Assembly: GCA_029937635.1 (NCBI GenBank)
Contig: JAPYPM010000066.1
Location: 1 to 10,738 of the forward strand
Direction: 5' to 3'
Length of the DNA: 10,738 bases
DNA from: Nitrospinaceae bacterium
GTDB lineage: Bacteria; Nitrospinota; Nitrospinia; Nitrospinales; VA-1
In this document: positions 1-6,796 of the stretch, piece by piece
Layout of the letters: every line of letters begins with the position of its first letter
Position numbering within the stretch: position 1 is the first letter of the stretch
The notes under the pieces: generated by a model
The model's input: the letters and a program-made list of their open reading frames with translations, nothing else
The model's database searches: none
What the model was told of the DNA's origin: nothing
Translations under genes and position numbers: made by a program

Positions 1-780
1 GGGCTTATTTTTTTTTTCAATGACTTTCCTAAAAAACCGAGGATTGAGATTAGCGATTTTGACCGCAATAAGTTTAAATAAAGAACCAATGAAAACGCGC
101 TCCCTAGGAGACGCAATTACAGATAAAACTTTTTTAGCAATGTAAGTTGGCGACACAATACCTGGGGACTTTTTAAAATTTTCAAAATTTGGATAACTTA
201 AAAACCGGGTGTCGATGGGGCCAGAAAATAGAGATGAAATGTGCACATTAGTATTTTCTAATTCATAGGCAAGACTTTCAACATAAGCTGTTAAAGCTGA
301 CTTGCTGGCGCAATACGCGCCACTATAAGGTGCTGCATACAATCCTGCTATCGAGTTTATATTAATTATATGGCCTTTGCCGGCTTTCAACATATCTGGC
401 AGCAGAGAACGGATCAAAGTTACGGGTGCCGCATAATTGACTGCCATAGTGTCTAGTTCTGATTGTAGAGAGATACCACCCCAGTAGCCCCGGAATCCTA
501 TCCCGGCATTATTGATGAGAAAGCTCAAAACACCAAATTTTGTATTGATTTGCTCTATTATGCCCTCGATCTCTGACTGGACTCTCAGGTCGGCCCTGAG
601 GATTACTGCCTCACTACCATTACGGTCCACGTTCTTAGCCACTTCAGTCAGCTTTTTCTCGGAACGAGCGACCAGACCGAGTTTCATTTCATAGTGGCTA
701 AGGACTTCGGCAATAGCACGTCCTACCCCTTCTGAGGCGCCTGTAATTAGTGCTGTTTTTCCTTGTAGTTTTTCCTTCAT
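1..780 (-). CDS. Short-chain dehydrogenase/reductase (SDR), C-terminus cut by window edge
   Basis: Probably an NAD(P)-dependent oxidoreductase of the classical SDR family, cytosolic; substrate unknown. The frame opens with ATG at 778-780 and stays open to base 1, giving 260 residues. Its paralogue at 5800-6609 has 269, so only about nine residues and the stop should be missing. Visible motifs are the Rossmann glycine motif TGASEGVG (residues 13-20), NNAG near residue 90, and the catalytic set Ser143, Tyr156, Lys160 (YCASK). All sit at the same positions as in the paralogue. The start is supported by equal N-terminal length with the paralogue (KLQGKTALITG against KLRGKKALITG), although no good Shine-Dalgarno site is visible. 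The gene begins 17 bases after the stop of the radical SAM gene at 798-1850, so the two are almost certainly co-transcribed and may act in sequence. Fold and family are secure; the reaction is unknown. Confidence 0.93.
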   Translation of the reverse strand, partial: MKEKLQGKTALITGASEGVGRAIAEVLSHYEMKLGLVARSEKKLTEVAKNVDRNGSEAVILRADLRVQSEIEGIIEQINTKFGVLSFLINNAGIGFRGYWGGISLQSELDTMAVNYAAPVTLIRSLLPDMLKAGKGHIININSIAGLYAAPYSGAYCASKSALTAYVESLAYELENTNVHISSLFSGPIDTRFLSYPNFENFKKSPGIVSPTYIAKKVLSVIASPRERVFIGSLFKLIAVKIANLNPRFFRKVIEKKNKP

Positions 781-797
781 CGGTATTGGAGTGAGAT

Positions 798-1850
798 CTA
801 TACGAATTTAGAAACTGCGTTAACTAAGGCTTTGGGCTGTAAGCCTGTAATAACGCTCTGCTCAATCGTTCCCAATTCCTTGCAGGCCACACAATCCAAG
901 CTGGCTAGATTGTCCCAAGCTTTTTGAAACCCGATCTCCCTCACATTAAGACCTTCTCCCCATTTTTTTGTGCAAGGGTAAACGTTACCGTCGGCACTAA
1001 TAAAACATTGATTTCGCCCTAGTTGACATGGGTAGTAGCTATTTTTTGGTATATTAGGAAGATCTTTTTTGTAAATGGTTGTTCGACCAGGGAGTGGCCA
1101 TTTTTCAACATAGTCCACGGCAACTTCAGAGCTGATGATCGGGTGTCCGGATTTTTTTAAGTCCTTGTAGCTTTTATAAAAATTCAGAGTTTCCTCTTCA
1201 GACAAGAGGAAGTCTGGGTCCATCTCTTCAATCCCAGGTAAACCATTCTCAGAGTAATTCAGAGAAACATTTAGTCGGTTACACAAATCTGACAAAAATT
1301 GCAACGATTCAGGAGCCATGGTTCTTTTGGAAAGAGTTGCATGGACCCTAATCTTCAGACCGTTTTCGACTGCGTATTCAATTCCAGCGAGAATTTTTTC
1401 AAAAGAACCCTCGCCTCGAGCTCTATCATTGGTTTCTTTGTTCCCATCCAGGCTGATAGCTAGATGGTCCACTTTTTTAAGAGCTGAAATCCTTTTTTTT
1501 ATGAAATAACCGTTCGTGGTCATTTCAATAAATATCCCCTTTTGGTGCATATAATCGATAAGCTCTTCGATATCATTTCTTAGAAGGGGCTCGCCACCTA
1601 AAATATTGATCCAACGGCACCCAGCATCATAAACCTGATCGATGATGTCCTTGAGTTCTTTAAGAGAAAACTCCTCAACCTCCTTTTTGTTTAGAATGTC
1701 TTCAGCGTAACAATAAAAACAACTTAGATTGCAAAACTTTGTGACCAAAAGACTCACTCTGACTGGAATACGTTCTCCAGAAATTTTAGCCTTAACCAGG
1801 CCCGTGAAGGCCTTTCTACCATTGAAAAACTTTTGCAACGTATTTGACAA
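798..1850 (-). CDS. Radical SAM enzyme with SPASM/twitch-like C-terminus (copy 1)
   Basis: A 350-residue radical SAM enzyme that should cleave S-adenosylmethionine at a [4Fe-4S] cluster to start radical chemistry; substrate unknown. The cluster motif CxxxCxxC is CNLSCFYC (Cys40, Cys44, Cys47), followed by GGEP (85-88), MTTNG (110-114) and SLDG (133-136), all typical of the MoaA/PqqE-like barrel. The C-terminus carries Cys275, Cys282, Cys293, Cys320 and Cys323 in a CxLG...GNVYPC...CxxC arrangement, which suggests one auxiliary Fe-S cluster of the SPASM or twitch type. The start is TTG at 1848-1850. An in-frame TGA lies two codons upstream, an AAGGA site is well spaced, and the GRK/GRR motif falls at residues 11-13 in both this protein and its ATG-started paralogue at 6797-7849. 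The two proteins align with hardly any gaps and roughly six in ten residues identical by eye. It is followed at once by an SDR gene. Confidence 0.95.
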   Translation of the reverse strand: MSNTLQKFFNGRKAFTGLVKAKISGERIPVRVSLLVTKFCNLSCFYCYAEDILNKKEVEEFSLKELKDIIDQVYDAGCRWINILGGEPLLRNDIEELIDYMHQKGIFIEMTTNGYFIKKRISALKKVDHLAISLDGNKETNDRARGEGSFEKILAGIEYAVENGLKIRVHATLSKRTMAPESLQFLSDLCNRLNVSLNYSENGLPGIEEMDPDFLLSEEETLNFYKSYKDLKKSGHPIISSEVAVDYVEKWPLPGRTTIYKKDLPNIPKNSYYPCQLGRNQCFISADGNVYPCTKKWGEGLNVREIGFQKAWDNLASLDCVACKELGTIEQSVITGLQPKALVNAVSKFV

Positions 1851-1911
1851 TTTTCAATTCCTTTTTAGAATACTCGGGAAATCCATGGTCAAGCTTACCA
1901 CATGTTTTGAG

Positions 1912-1956
1912 CTAAGGTTTTACTACTAAACCTTCCGTAATATTCAAGTACTGCAC
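1912..1956 (-). CDS. Possible 14-codon leader mini-ORF
   Basis: In the 144-base gap before the radical SAM gene at 798-1850, a clear AAGGAG Shine-Dalgarno site (1965-1970) sits eight bases before a GTG. The GTG opens a frame encoding MQYLNITEGLVVKP and a TAG stop. An overlapping ATG at 1956-1958 would give only MCST. The good ribosome site with no larger gene behind it is what draws attention: it could be a leader peptide, or the remnant of a gene start. A 7-bp hairpin overlaps the end of this frame. Such short ORFs arise easily by chance, so confidence is low. Confidence 0.2.
   Translation of the reverse strand: MQYLNITEGLVVKP
1914..1934 (-). repeat. 7-bp inverted repeat in leader of radical SAM copy 1
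   Basis: Perfect 7-bp arms (AAGGTTT/AAACCTT) around a 7-base loop lie between the PurH-like gene and the radical SAM gene. There are only two G-C pairs per arm and no T-run follows in the direction of transcription, so it is not a convincing intrinsic terminator. It could be a weak attenuating or RNA-processing hairpin, or chance. Confidence 0.25.
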
Positions 1957-1994
1957 ATCAATGTCTCCTTATTTGGAAACAGCACCCTTTTTAT

Positions 1995-3518
1995 TTAATG
2001 TCGACAAAACCCCCTATAGTTTTGAGGGAGAAAGCCCATATCTACCTGATGGTTTTGAAAAAGCTCTCTAATTTGTTTTTCAAGTTTTCCCCCTTTGGGC
2101 ACGAGTCCCTCGCTACAGCCTGCCTGAATAAGAATTTTAGGAGCATCTGTAAATGGGAAAAATGCGTCTGCCGCAAAAACTGAGGAGTGGGTAACATGCT
2201 CTTGCTCGCGTGCCCGCGCCAGGGCATTGCAAGCTGCTATTGTTGTCGCGGGTCCACCTCCAGAACCAATCATTTGGAGATCTTTTACCAAAGAAATCTC
2301 ATTGCCTCCAAGGTTCGAACTCCAGGAAACAGCCCAAGCTAGAATAAGAGATCCCAATGTTTGTTCAGTGAAGTTCGCTCCATCAAGTTCGATCTCGTCG
2401 AAATCAAGAATGTAGTTCGGCGGTGGTTGCCGTAGAAAACCTCCTCGGACTGGCCTGAAAATAAAAGTTGAATTAGAGAGCTTGGGTTCTGTAAGAGATT
2501 TATTAATCATTAGTTTCCTATCTTTTCTTCGACCTAATACCGCACGGGCTTCTGAAGAAAAAGACGGTGCGGCTACCAAATCTAGCATCCACCACCCACT
2601 ACCTAAATTTTTTTTTCGAGCGTCACTCTCATAAAGTAATTTAGCGAAGCTGCCCGTAATTGAAAAATTACAAACAAACTCTCCACCCCATATCGCTGTG
2701 GGATTGCCAAACAACGCTTTTTCTATAGCAATTTCCGGATTTTCCCAATCGGCTCCAAAACCACATGCATTCCCATGTTTAGCAGCCAAAGCCAAGTAGG
2801 GTGTTTTCCCAAACCTTTTGTTGAAAGCCTCATAAGCCAAACAAAGCGTATGAATGATATTATCTAAATCTGCCAAACTAGTAAAACAGGGTACCGTTCC
2901 ACTTAATTGATCAAATCTACGGAGCGAAAGCGGATCCTCGTTTTCTGGGAAGCCAAGAAGATGACAGGGCACCTGATATGGATTCTCTCCTGTCAATAGT
3001 TTCATTATGGGAGCGCCCACCCATCCATCACCTCCTTTTTTAGCTTGTTGAAGCATTTGAATGTAATGTTGAGCGATAAATAAATTTGCTTTAGCTAAAA
3101 GAGAACTCCTTAATTCATCGTCAATTTCTCCATTGGTCTTAAATTCGCTGATCACCCGCTTCATATCATCGTTTGTGAAAACGGGGATTTTCCCCCCTTT
3201 GATCGCAAGAGCTAACAACGTTGTCCCTCCTACATCGTAGCCTTTTGATATGGGATAGGGGATATCAAATACGAGGTCGATTCTGCTATCTTGGCTGCCT
3301 CCAGTTAAGGCCCATTCAACTTTAGGATGCAGAGTAGGCGGCACCTCATAGCCTTTTGAGGTTCCAGTAAATAATCCAATAGTTGTGGATGGAATTCGGG
3401 ATTCCTTGAGAAGGGAATGGGTTTCATTTGTACAAACAATTTCCCAACCCATTCGGTGTAAATCTGAAGCAAACTCAACCGCATGGGTAGCGTCGTGGAG
3501 GGAAAATAAAGCTCTCAA
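1995..3518 (-). CDS. Divergent PurH-like protein (MGS-like domain plus AICAR transformylase-like domain)
   Basis: A full-length homologue of PurH, the bifunctional enzyme of the last two purine steps, but with altered active-site motifs. Numbering is from the TTG at 3516-3518 (507 residues). The N-terminal MGS-like domain begins RALFSLHDATHAVEFA and carries TLHPKV (62-67). The usual STGGT loop reads CTNET, and the RVKTLHP lysine is a proline (VPPTLHP), so IMP cyclohydrolase activity is probably lost. The C-terminal domain keeps TGENPYQ (176-182), the Lys-His pair in KHGNACG (247-253), AAPSF (316-320), ADAFFPFTD (450-458) and the final RH. However, the Arg-Tyr before GENP is Leu-Thr, and the usual GAGQxSR segment reads GSGGGPATT. 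These changes argue for a formyltransferase-like enzyme with a different acceptor, or a non-catalytic homologue. The start at 3518 gives a typical PurH N-terminus, follows the upstream stop by two bases and has GGAGAG six bases before it; a TTG at 3558-3560 would add 14 residues. It is cotranscribed with the TIGR04076-like gene. Motif comparison is from memory of the family. Confidence 0.88.
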   Translation of the reverse strand: MRALFSLHDATHAVEFASDLHRMGWEIVCTNETHSLLKESRIPSTTIGLFTGTSKGYEVPPTLHPKVEWALTGGSQDSRIDLVFDIPYPISKGYDVGGTTLLALAIKGGKIPVFTNDDMKRVISEFKTNGEIDDELRSSLLAKANLFIAQHYIQMLQQAKKGGDGWVGAPIMKLLTGENPYQVPCHLLGFPENEDPLSLRRFDQLSGTVPCFTSLADLDNIIHTLCLAYEAFNKRFGKTPYLALAAKHGNACGFGADWENPEIAIEKALFGNPTAIWGGEFVCNFSITGSFAKLLYESDARKKNLGSGWWMLDLVAAPSFSSEARAVLGRRKDRKLMINKSLTEPKLSNSTFIFRPVRGGFLRQPPPNYILDFDEIELDGANFTEQTLGSLILAWAVSWSSNLGGNEISLVKDLQMIGSGGGPATTIAACNALARAREQEHVTHSSVFAADAFFPFTDAPKILIQAGCSEGLVPKGGKLEKQIRELFQNHQVDMGFLPQNYRGFCRH

Positions 3519-3520
3519 TC

Positions 3521-4705
3521 CTAGCTCTCCATTGCGCCCGATGATCTCATAACTGACCAAACCAAGCCCGTGTCTTCCTTCAATGAAGTTATGCTGGTCT
3601 CGACTTGTATGTCTTGTAAGTCCCCAAGGGACTCAATTTTTTTCAAAGAAGCATAAAGATCGTATAAACCATAATAAAAGGGAAGAGACTTTTCAAACTT
3701 ATCAATAATTATCTCTTCTCCATTTTCAATCTTCCTAGGGCAGTCAGAGTGAGTATTCTGGGATGAATATTTATAACGACCTTCGTTGTCCTTAGAGGCA
3801 ATGTATTTAATCAAAGAACTCGTATTTGGACAGCCGATACGCGCTGCTTGGCGATCACGAATTTGAAATCCTAATTGACCACCATTGTAAAGAGTATACA
3901 GGTAGGGAAAAGCTACGTGAAAGGAGGCGTAGCATCGAATGCCACAAGCTTCAATAACTTCATCGAGCGAATACCAATAGTCCCGCTCTATAGGAATTTC
4001 GAAGTCTCCGTAAACATGGGCTATCTTTATTTTACTTGAATAACTATCACAATTGGCTATTTCATTTAAGGTGGACTGAGAAACACCTTCCTGGAGAGAG
4101 AATTTGACACCAGTCTGGTAGTCTGGACAACCTACTGAAAAATTATTTCCTCCTTTTCCCAACAAAGGGTAAACGGAGTTAAACGCCGCGGGGCAAAATT
4201 GATCTGTCTGGTCCAAATTAAAATAAAACGAGTCTCCTTTTTTAATACCGAGCGGGCAGCCTTGACCCTCGTCCACTGCTTCGATACGTGTATGTTTGTC
4301 AAAAAATTCTACTGGCATGACAATATTAGCCATTTTACGGAGTAAGTTTTTTCCGCGTTCAACGGGGCTAAGCTTAGCCTTAGCTTTATGTACTTTAAAA
4401 CTCACCCCTTTAGATCCAAGAGGACAACGAATCTGATGTCCTTCGGGATCCACTTTAAGAAGGGATTCATTTTGATTTAAATGTAATGCAAACAGTGTGG
4501 GATAAAGATTTAAATAGGCTACAGGACACATGCCCTGACTTAAAAGAGGGACCTGCTTATCCTCAGCTTCTTTGGAATGGTAACGGCAACGATTCTCACT
4601 CGCATCAAAAGTTGCTTTAAGGTTTTGATCTTGCTCCTCAACCATCAAGGCGCATACAGGGTGTGTCTTGTCGTAGTGGTTCTTGATAGTATTTAGCTTG
4701 GTCAT
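3521..4705 (-). CDS. Cys-rich tandem-repeat protein, TIGR04076-like units
   Basis: A 394-residue soluble protein made of repeated Cys-rich units that resemble the uncharacterised TIGR04076 family, whose members I recall as single units of about 80-90 residues with the pattern CP-G-x-x-GD, then CPxAF-x-x-YP, then CPD. Here unit 1 has CPVAYLNLYP at 60-69 and CPLG at 94. Unit 2 has CPLGIKKGD at 150-158, CPAAFNSVYP at 171-180 and CPD at 193. Unit 3 has CYASFHVAFPYL at 258-269 and CPN at 292. A degenerate fourth unit starts CPRKIENGEE at 322 and has lost the middle Cys (LPFYYGLYDLY). No signal peptide or membrane segment is apparent. The regular Cys could bind metal or an Fe-S cluster, but this is inference. 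The ATG at 4703-4705 is preferred over the GTG at 4709-4711, because AAGG lies five bases before the ATG while the GTG overlaps it. It ends two bases before the preferred start of the PurH-like gene, indicating tight coupling. Confidence 0.85.
   Translation of the reverse strand: MTKLNTIKNHYDKTHPVCALMVEEQDQNLKATFDASENRCRYHSKEAEDKQVPLLSQGMCPVAYLNLYPTLFALHLNQNESLLKVDPEGHQIRCPLGSKGVSFKVHKAKAKLSPVERGKNLLRKMANIVMPVEFFDKHTRIEAVDEGQGCPLGIKKGDSFYFNLDQTDQFCPAAFNSVYPLLGKGGNNFSVGCPDYQTGVKFSLQEGVSQSTLNEIANCDSYSSKIKIAHVYGDFEIPIERDYWYSLDEVIEACGIRCYASFHVAFPYLYTLYNGGQLGFQIRDRQAARIGCPNTSSLIKYIASKDNEGRYKYSSQNTHSDCPRKIENGEEIIIDKFEKSLPFYYGLYDLYASLKKIESLGDLQDIQVETSITSLKEDTGLVWSVMRSSGAMES
3525..3530 (-). promoter_or_regulatory. 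Ribosome binding site that decides the PurH-like start
   Basis: GGAGAG lies six bases before a TTG at 3516-3518 and overlaps the last codons of the upstream gene, whose TAG stop is at 3521-3523. This is the better placed of two candidate sites. The alternative TTG at 3558-3560 has only a GGAAG about a dozen bases upstream. Termination-reinitiation across the TAG would couple translation of the two genes. Confidence 0.55.
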
Positions 4706-4747
4706 AAACACCTTCTAAAAATCACTGGTTAAAATAATTAGATACCA

Positions 4748-4775
4748 ACTATAAACTTTCTGCACATCAAAACAA
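4748..4775 (-). promoter_or_regulatory. Candidate sigma70-type promoter before the TIGR04076-like gene
   Basis: On the minus strand a TTGTTT box (4770-4775), a 16-base spacer and TATAGT (4748-4753) lie about 43 bases before the ATG at 4705, in an AT-rich 148-base gap. The match is fair but such boxes are common in AT-rich DNA. If real, it would start a second transcript covering the TIGR04076-like, PurH-like, radical SAM and SDR genes. Confidence 0.25.
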
Positions 4776-4818
4776 GTTTATTGGTCTCGGCATGAATCGA
4801 TTAACTTTAGCCAACCTA

Positions 4819-4840
4819 GTTTCTTGAGCTTTAAAGAAAC
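4819..4840 (-). repeat. 7-bp inverted repeat after the methyltransferase
   Basis: Perfect arms GTTTCTT/AAGAAAC around an 8-base loop lie 13 bases after the methyltransferase stop. The stem is A-T rich and not followed by a T-run on the minus strand, so it is at best a weak terminator or 3'-end protecting hairpin. Together with the candidate promoter downstream it could mark a boundary between two transcription units. Confidence 0.25.
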
Positions 4841-4853
4841 ATACCAATGAGCC

Positions 4854-5753
4854 TTAGGGTTTCATTACAACCATTGAGAATAGGGTCCCATTTCCATTTG
4901 TCAGGTATTTCATCGCACTCTGAACAACTTTCATAAACGGAATTTTTGATCTATAACCAAATGTGGATTCACTATTTTTTTCTAATAACGAATAACCAGC
5001 CAACGACTCCTCCAACAGGACCTGCGCATTAAAACCTCTCCGAGGATCAATTTTTTTGTGTTCTGCAATTGAACTGACTTCAACCAAATCAATGATTTCA
5101 TCTTTTGTTAACTCTCTGTCAATATACCCTGAAGATACAAGTTCCTTGTTTACCGTTTGCTGAATACGATCGCTCACTTTAACTACGCTACCACCTAGTT
5201 TTTTATATGCGGTCGCCATAAATCTGACTAGCGGTGATTTAAAAAATTTATTATTTGGTTCATGGGCAATTATCAGGATACCTTTAGATTTTAGTGCTCT
5301 TTTTGCCTGTTTCAGGCAGCGCCTGTAATTCGGAAGGTGGTGCAATACTGCATTGATCGTTATAACATCAAAAAACTCGTCGGCGAATGGTAATATTTCT
5401 GCGTCACCACAGACAAAGTTGTACTGATTCTCTCCCATTGCATTAATAGTTTTTTTTGCTTGGTGCAGCATTGATTGGCTGAGGTCGTAAGCAAAAACCT
5501 GGCATTTTTCACTCAAATGACTTGTTAATGTTTTGACTACAAATCCTGTACCCGTGCCAATATCCAATAAAGACAAATGGTTCCCATCCGAAAAATTATT
5601 TTTTATATATTGTTTCCCTACCTTATCCCACCAATCAACCTCGCCTGAAATTATCTCTGAATGCCGGTCATCGTATTCACTGTGTTCGGCATCATGATAG
5701 ACGCAGTTTATCTTTCTGATTAGTGCTTCTTTTTCTTCGCTTGTATTTCCCAT
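4854..5753 (-). CDS. Class I SAM-dependent methyltransferase
   Basis: A 299-residue methyltransferase of the UbiE/Methyltransf_11 type, which would move a methyl group from S-adenosylmethionine to an unidentified small molecule or lipid. SAM-binding motif I is LLDIGTGTGF (62-71). The acidic residue that binds the ribose is Asp90 in AYDLS, GDAEILPF (116-123) is the usual post-motif II, and AVLHHLPN follows (135-142). Residues 1-60 are hydrophilic and charged. The part after about residue 165 (HEPNNKFFKSP onward) is longer than in a minimal methyltransferase and may form the substrate lid. No membrane segment or signal peptide is evident. The ATG at 5751-5753 has no strong Shine-Dalgarno site. 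It starts 46 bases after the SDR at 5800-6609 and is most likely cotranscribed with it. It has no second copy in the window, unlike the radical SAM and SDR genes that flank it. The substrate cannot be predicted. Confidence 0.92.
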   Translation of the reverse strand: MGNTSEEKEALIRKINCVYHDAEHSEYDDRHSEIISGEVDWWDKVGKQYIKNNFSDGNHLSLLDIGTGTGFVVKTLTSHLSEKCQVFAYDLSQSMLHQAKKTINAMGENQYNFVCGDAEILPFADEFFDVITINAVLHHLPNYRRCLKQAKRALKSKGILIIAHEPNNKFFKSPLVRFMATAYKKLGGSVVKVSDRIQQTVNKELVSSGYIDRELTKDEIIDLVEVSSIAEHKKIDPRRGFNAQVLLEESLAGYSLLEKNSESTFGYRSKIPFMKVVQSAMKYLTNGNGTLFSMVVMKP

Positions 5754-5799
5754 TGAGTACTGGATAGAAAATAATCCTCATTAAAAATCAACAAATCGT

Positions 5800-6609
5800 T
5801 CACTCTAAAAAATTCTTTGGCGGGGCATGTTTTTTTTCAATTAGCTTGCGAGCTAACCGAGGATTTAAATTCGTCAACCTTGCGGCCCATAATATCAAAG
5901 GTGACTCCACCACCACTGATTCTTTCGGGTTGACCAAGGTTGAAATAACAACCTTGGCAACATTTTTTGTGGTGTTTAATTTACTTTTCTTGTGGTTATC
6001 AACCCAATCTTCATCGTGGGCGGATCTTATGAATTCAGTATCAGTTGGTCCAAGAAAAACGGATGATATATGGACGTTGGTCTTTTCTAACTCATAAGCT
6101 AAACTTGTAGCATAAGAAACAAGGGCTGATTTACTAGCAGCATAGGCCCCTTGATATGGCGCACTATATATTCCTGCAAATGAATTGATATTTACTATGT
6201 GTCCTGTATCGCGATGTAACATTTCTGGAAGAAAATGGCGGATTAGTATTACGGGAGCTAAGTAATTGACTGCCATCATCTCCAACTCCATATCTAATGG
6301 AATGTCTTGCCAAAGTCGTCTGACACCAAACCCGGCATTATTTATTAAAAAGTCTAATGACCCAAATTGTTTCTTATATTCGATAATCGCAGATAATATA
6401 GAAGCCTTATCACATAAATCACTTTTCAGTGCCAGCGCTTCATTTTCGGAACGTGTAATCCTCTCAACGACTTCATCTAGTTTATCCTTAGAGCGTGCAA
6501 GCAGCGCCACCTTTACGCCATAAGAGCTTAACTCTTCTGCTATAGCCCTGCCTATTCCTTTTGATGCACCTGTAATGAGAGCTTTTTTGCCCCGTAGTTT
6601 CCCGTACAT
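5800..6609 (-). CDS. Short-chain dehydrogenase/reductase (SDR), complete paralogue
   Basis: A 269-residue classical SDR, probably NAD(P)(H)-dependent and cytosolic, oxidising an alcohol or reducing a ketone in the pathway encoded here. Motifs are TGASKGIG (13-20) for the dinucleotide, Asp64 before the usual adenine-ring contact, NNAG (90-93), and the catalytic Ser143, Tyr156 and Lys160 (YAASK). GPTDT (187-191) follows the active site. A basic residue at position 39 (ARS) at the end of the second strand hints at NADPH preference, which is inference. It is a clear paralogue of the SDR at 1-780: the same motifs at the same residue numbers, and shared segments such as AVNY and IEKK near the end. 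It lies 187 bases after the radical SAM gene at 6797-7849, a much longer gap than the 17 bases in the other copy. The ATG at 6607-6609 matches the paralogue start; the ribosome site is weak. Confidence 0.96.
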   Translation of the reverse strand: MYGKLRGKKALITGASKGIGRAIAEELSSYGVKVALLARSKDKLDEVVERITRSENEALALKSDLCDKASILSAIIEYKKQFGSLDFLINNAGFGVRRLWQDIPLDMELEMMAVNYLAPVILIRHFLPEMLHRDTGHIVNINSFAGIYSAPYQGAYAASKSALVSYATSLAYELEKTNVHISSVFLGPTDTEFIRSAHDEDWVDNHKKSKLNTTKNVAKVVISTLVNPKESVVVESPLILWAARLTNLNPRLARKLIEKKHAPPKNFLE

Positions 6610-6629
6610 AATTTTCTATTGACCAATTA

Positions 6630-6779
6630 CTAGAGAGAATCAACGCCAAGCACGTTTTTCCCGTACTTATTGTCGATTGAGGGTATTGAAATTTTCAGAG
6701 GTTCTGATCCTTGCCCTGCAAAACCCCGGTCCAAATCCTGTGAGACAGACCCCTTAGGTTTGCGGTTCTCGGCAATCAA
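6630..6779 (-). CDS. Possible 49-codon small ORF between radical SAM and SDR
   Basis: The 187-base gap between the radical SAM gene and the SDR holds an open frame from a TTG at 6777-6779 to a TAG at 6630-6632. The frame stays open further upstream into the end of the radical SAM gene. The product starts LIAENRKPKGSVSQDL and ends DNKYGKNVLGVDSL: hydrophilic, rich in Gly, Ser, Lys and Asp, without Cys. The stretch is less AT-rich than the other gaps, which favours coding or formerly coding DNA. Against it, the TTG has no Shine-Dalgarno site and no in-frame ATG exists. Readings are a small peptide gene (a radical SAM precursor peptide is conceivable), the tail of a decayed gene lost from this cassette, or chance. 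I recognise no family. Confidence 0.3.
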   Translation of the reverse strand: MIAENRKPKGSVSQDLDRGFAGQGSEPLKISIPSIDNKYGKNVLGVDSL

Positions 6780-6796
6780 GGCTTGAAAGTGTAAAG

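Noticed and set aside
1914..1934. Intrinsic terminator
   Set aside because: The stem has few G-C pairs and no T-run follows on the transcribed strand.
2042..2227. Minus-strand frame of 61 codons inside the PurH-like gene
   Set aside because: It is an out-of-frame reading of the conserved ADAFFPFTD region, so the PurH-like frame is the real one.
512..2415. Plus-strand open frames of 60-66 codons within the left part of the window
   Set aside because: They lie opposite well-supported minus-strand genes, have no family resemblance and are explained as antisense shadows.
1995..3518. Annotation as housekeeping purH
   Set aside because: Key cyclohydrolase and nucleotide-binding motifs are replaced, and the neighbours are not purine genes, so an orthodox assignment would mislead.
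5846..6523. Plus-strand frames of 83 and 85 codons opposite the SDR gene
   Set aside because: They are fully contained in a strongly conserved SDR coding region and carry no recognisable motif.
6661..6790. Structured RNA or riboswitch in the radical SAM-SDR gap
   Set aside because: Only short, interrupted pairings (such as TGCC with GGCA) were found by eye and no known riboswitch core was recognised.
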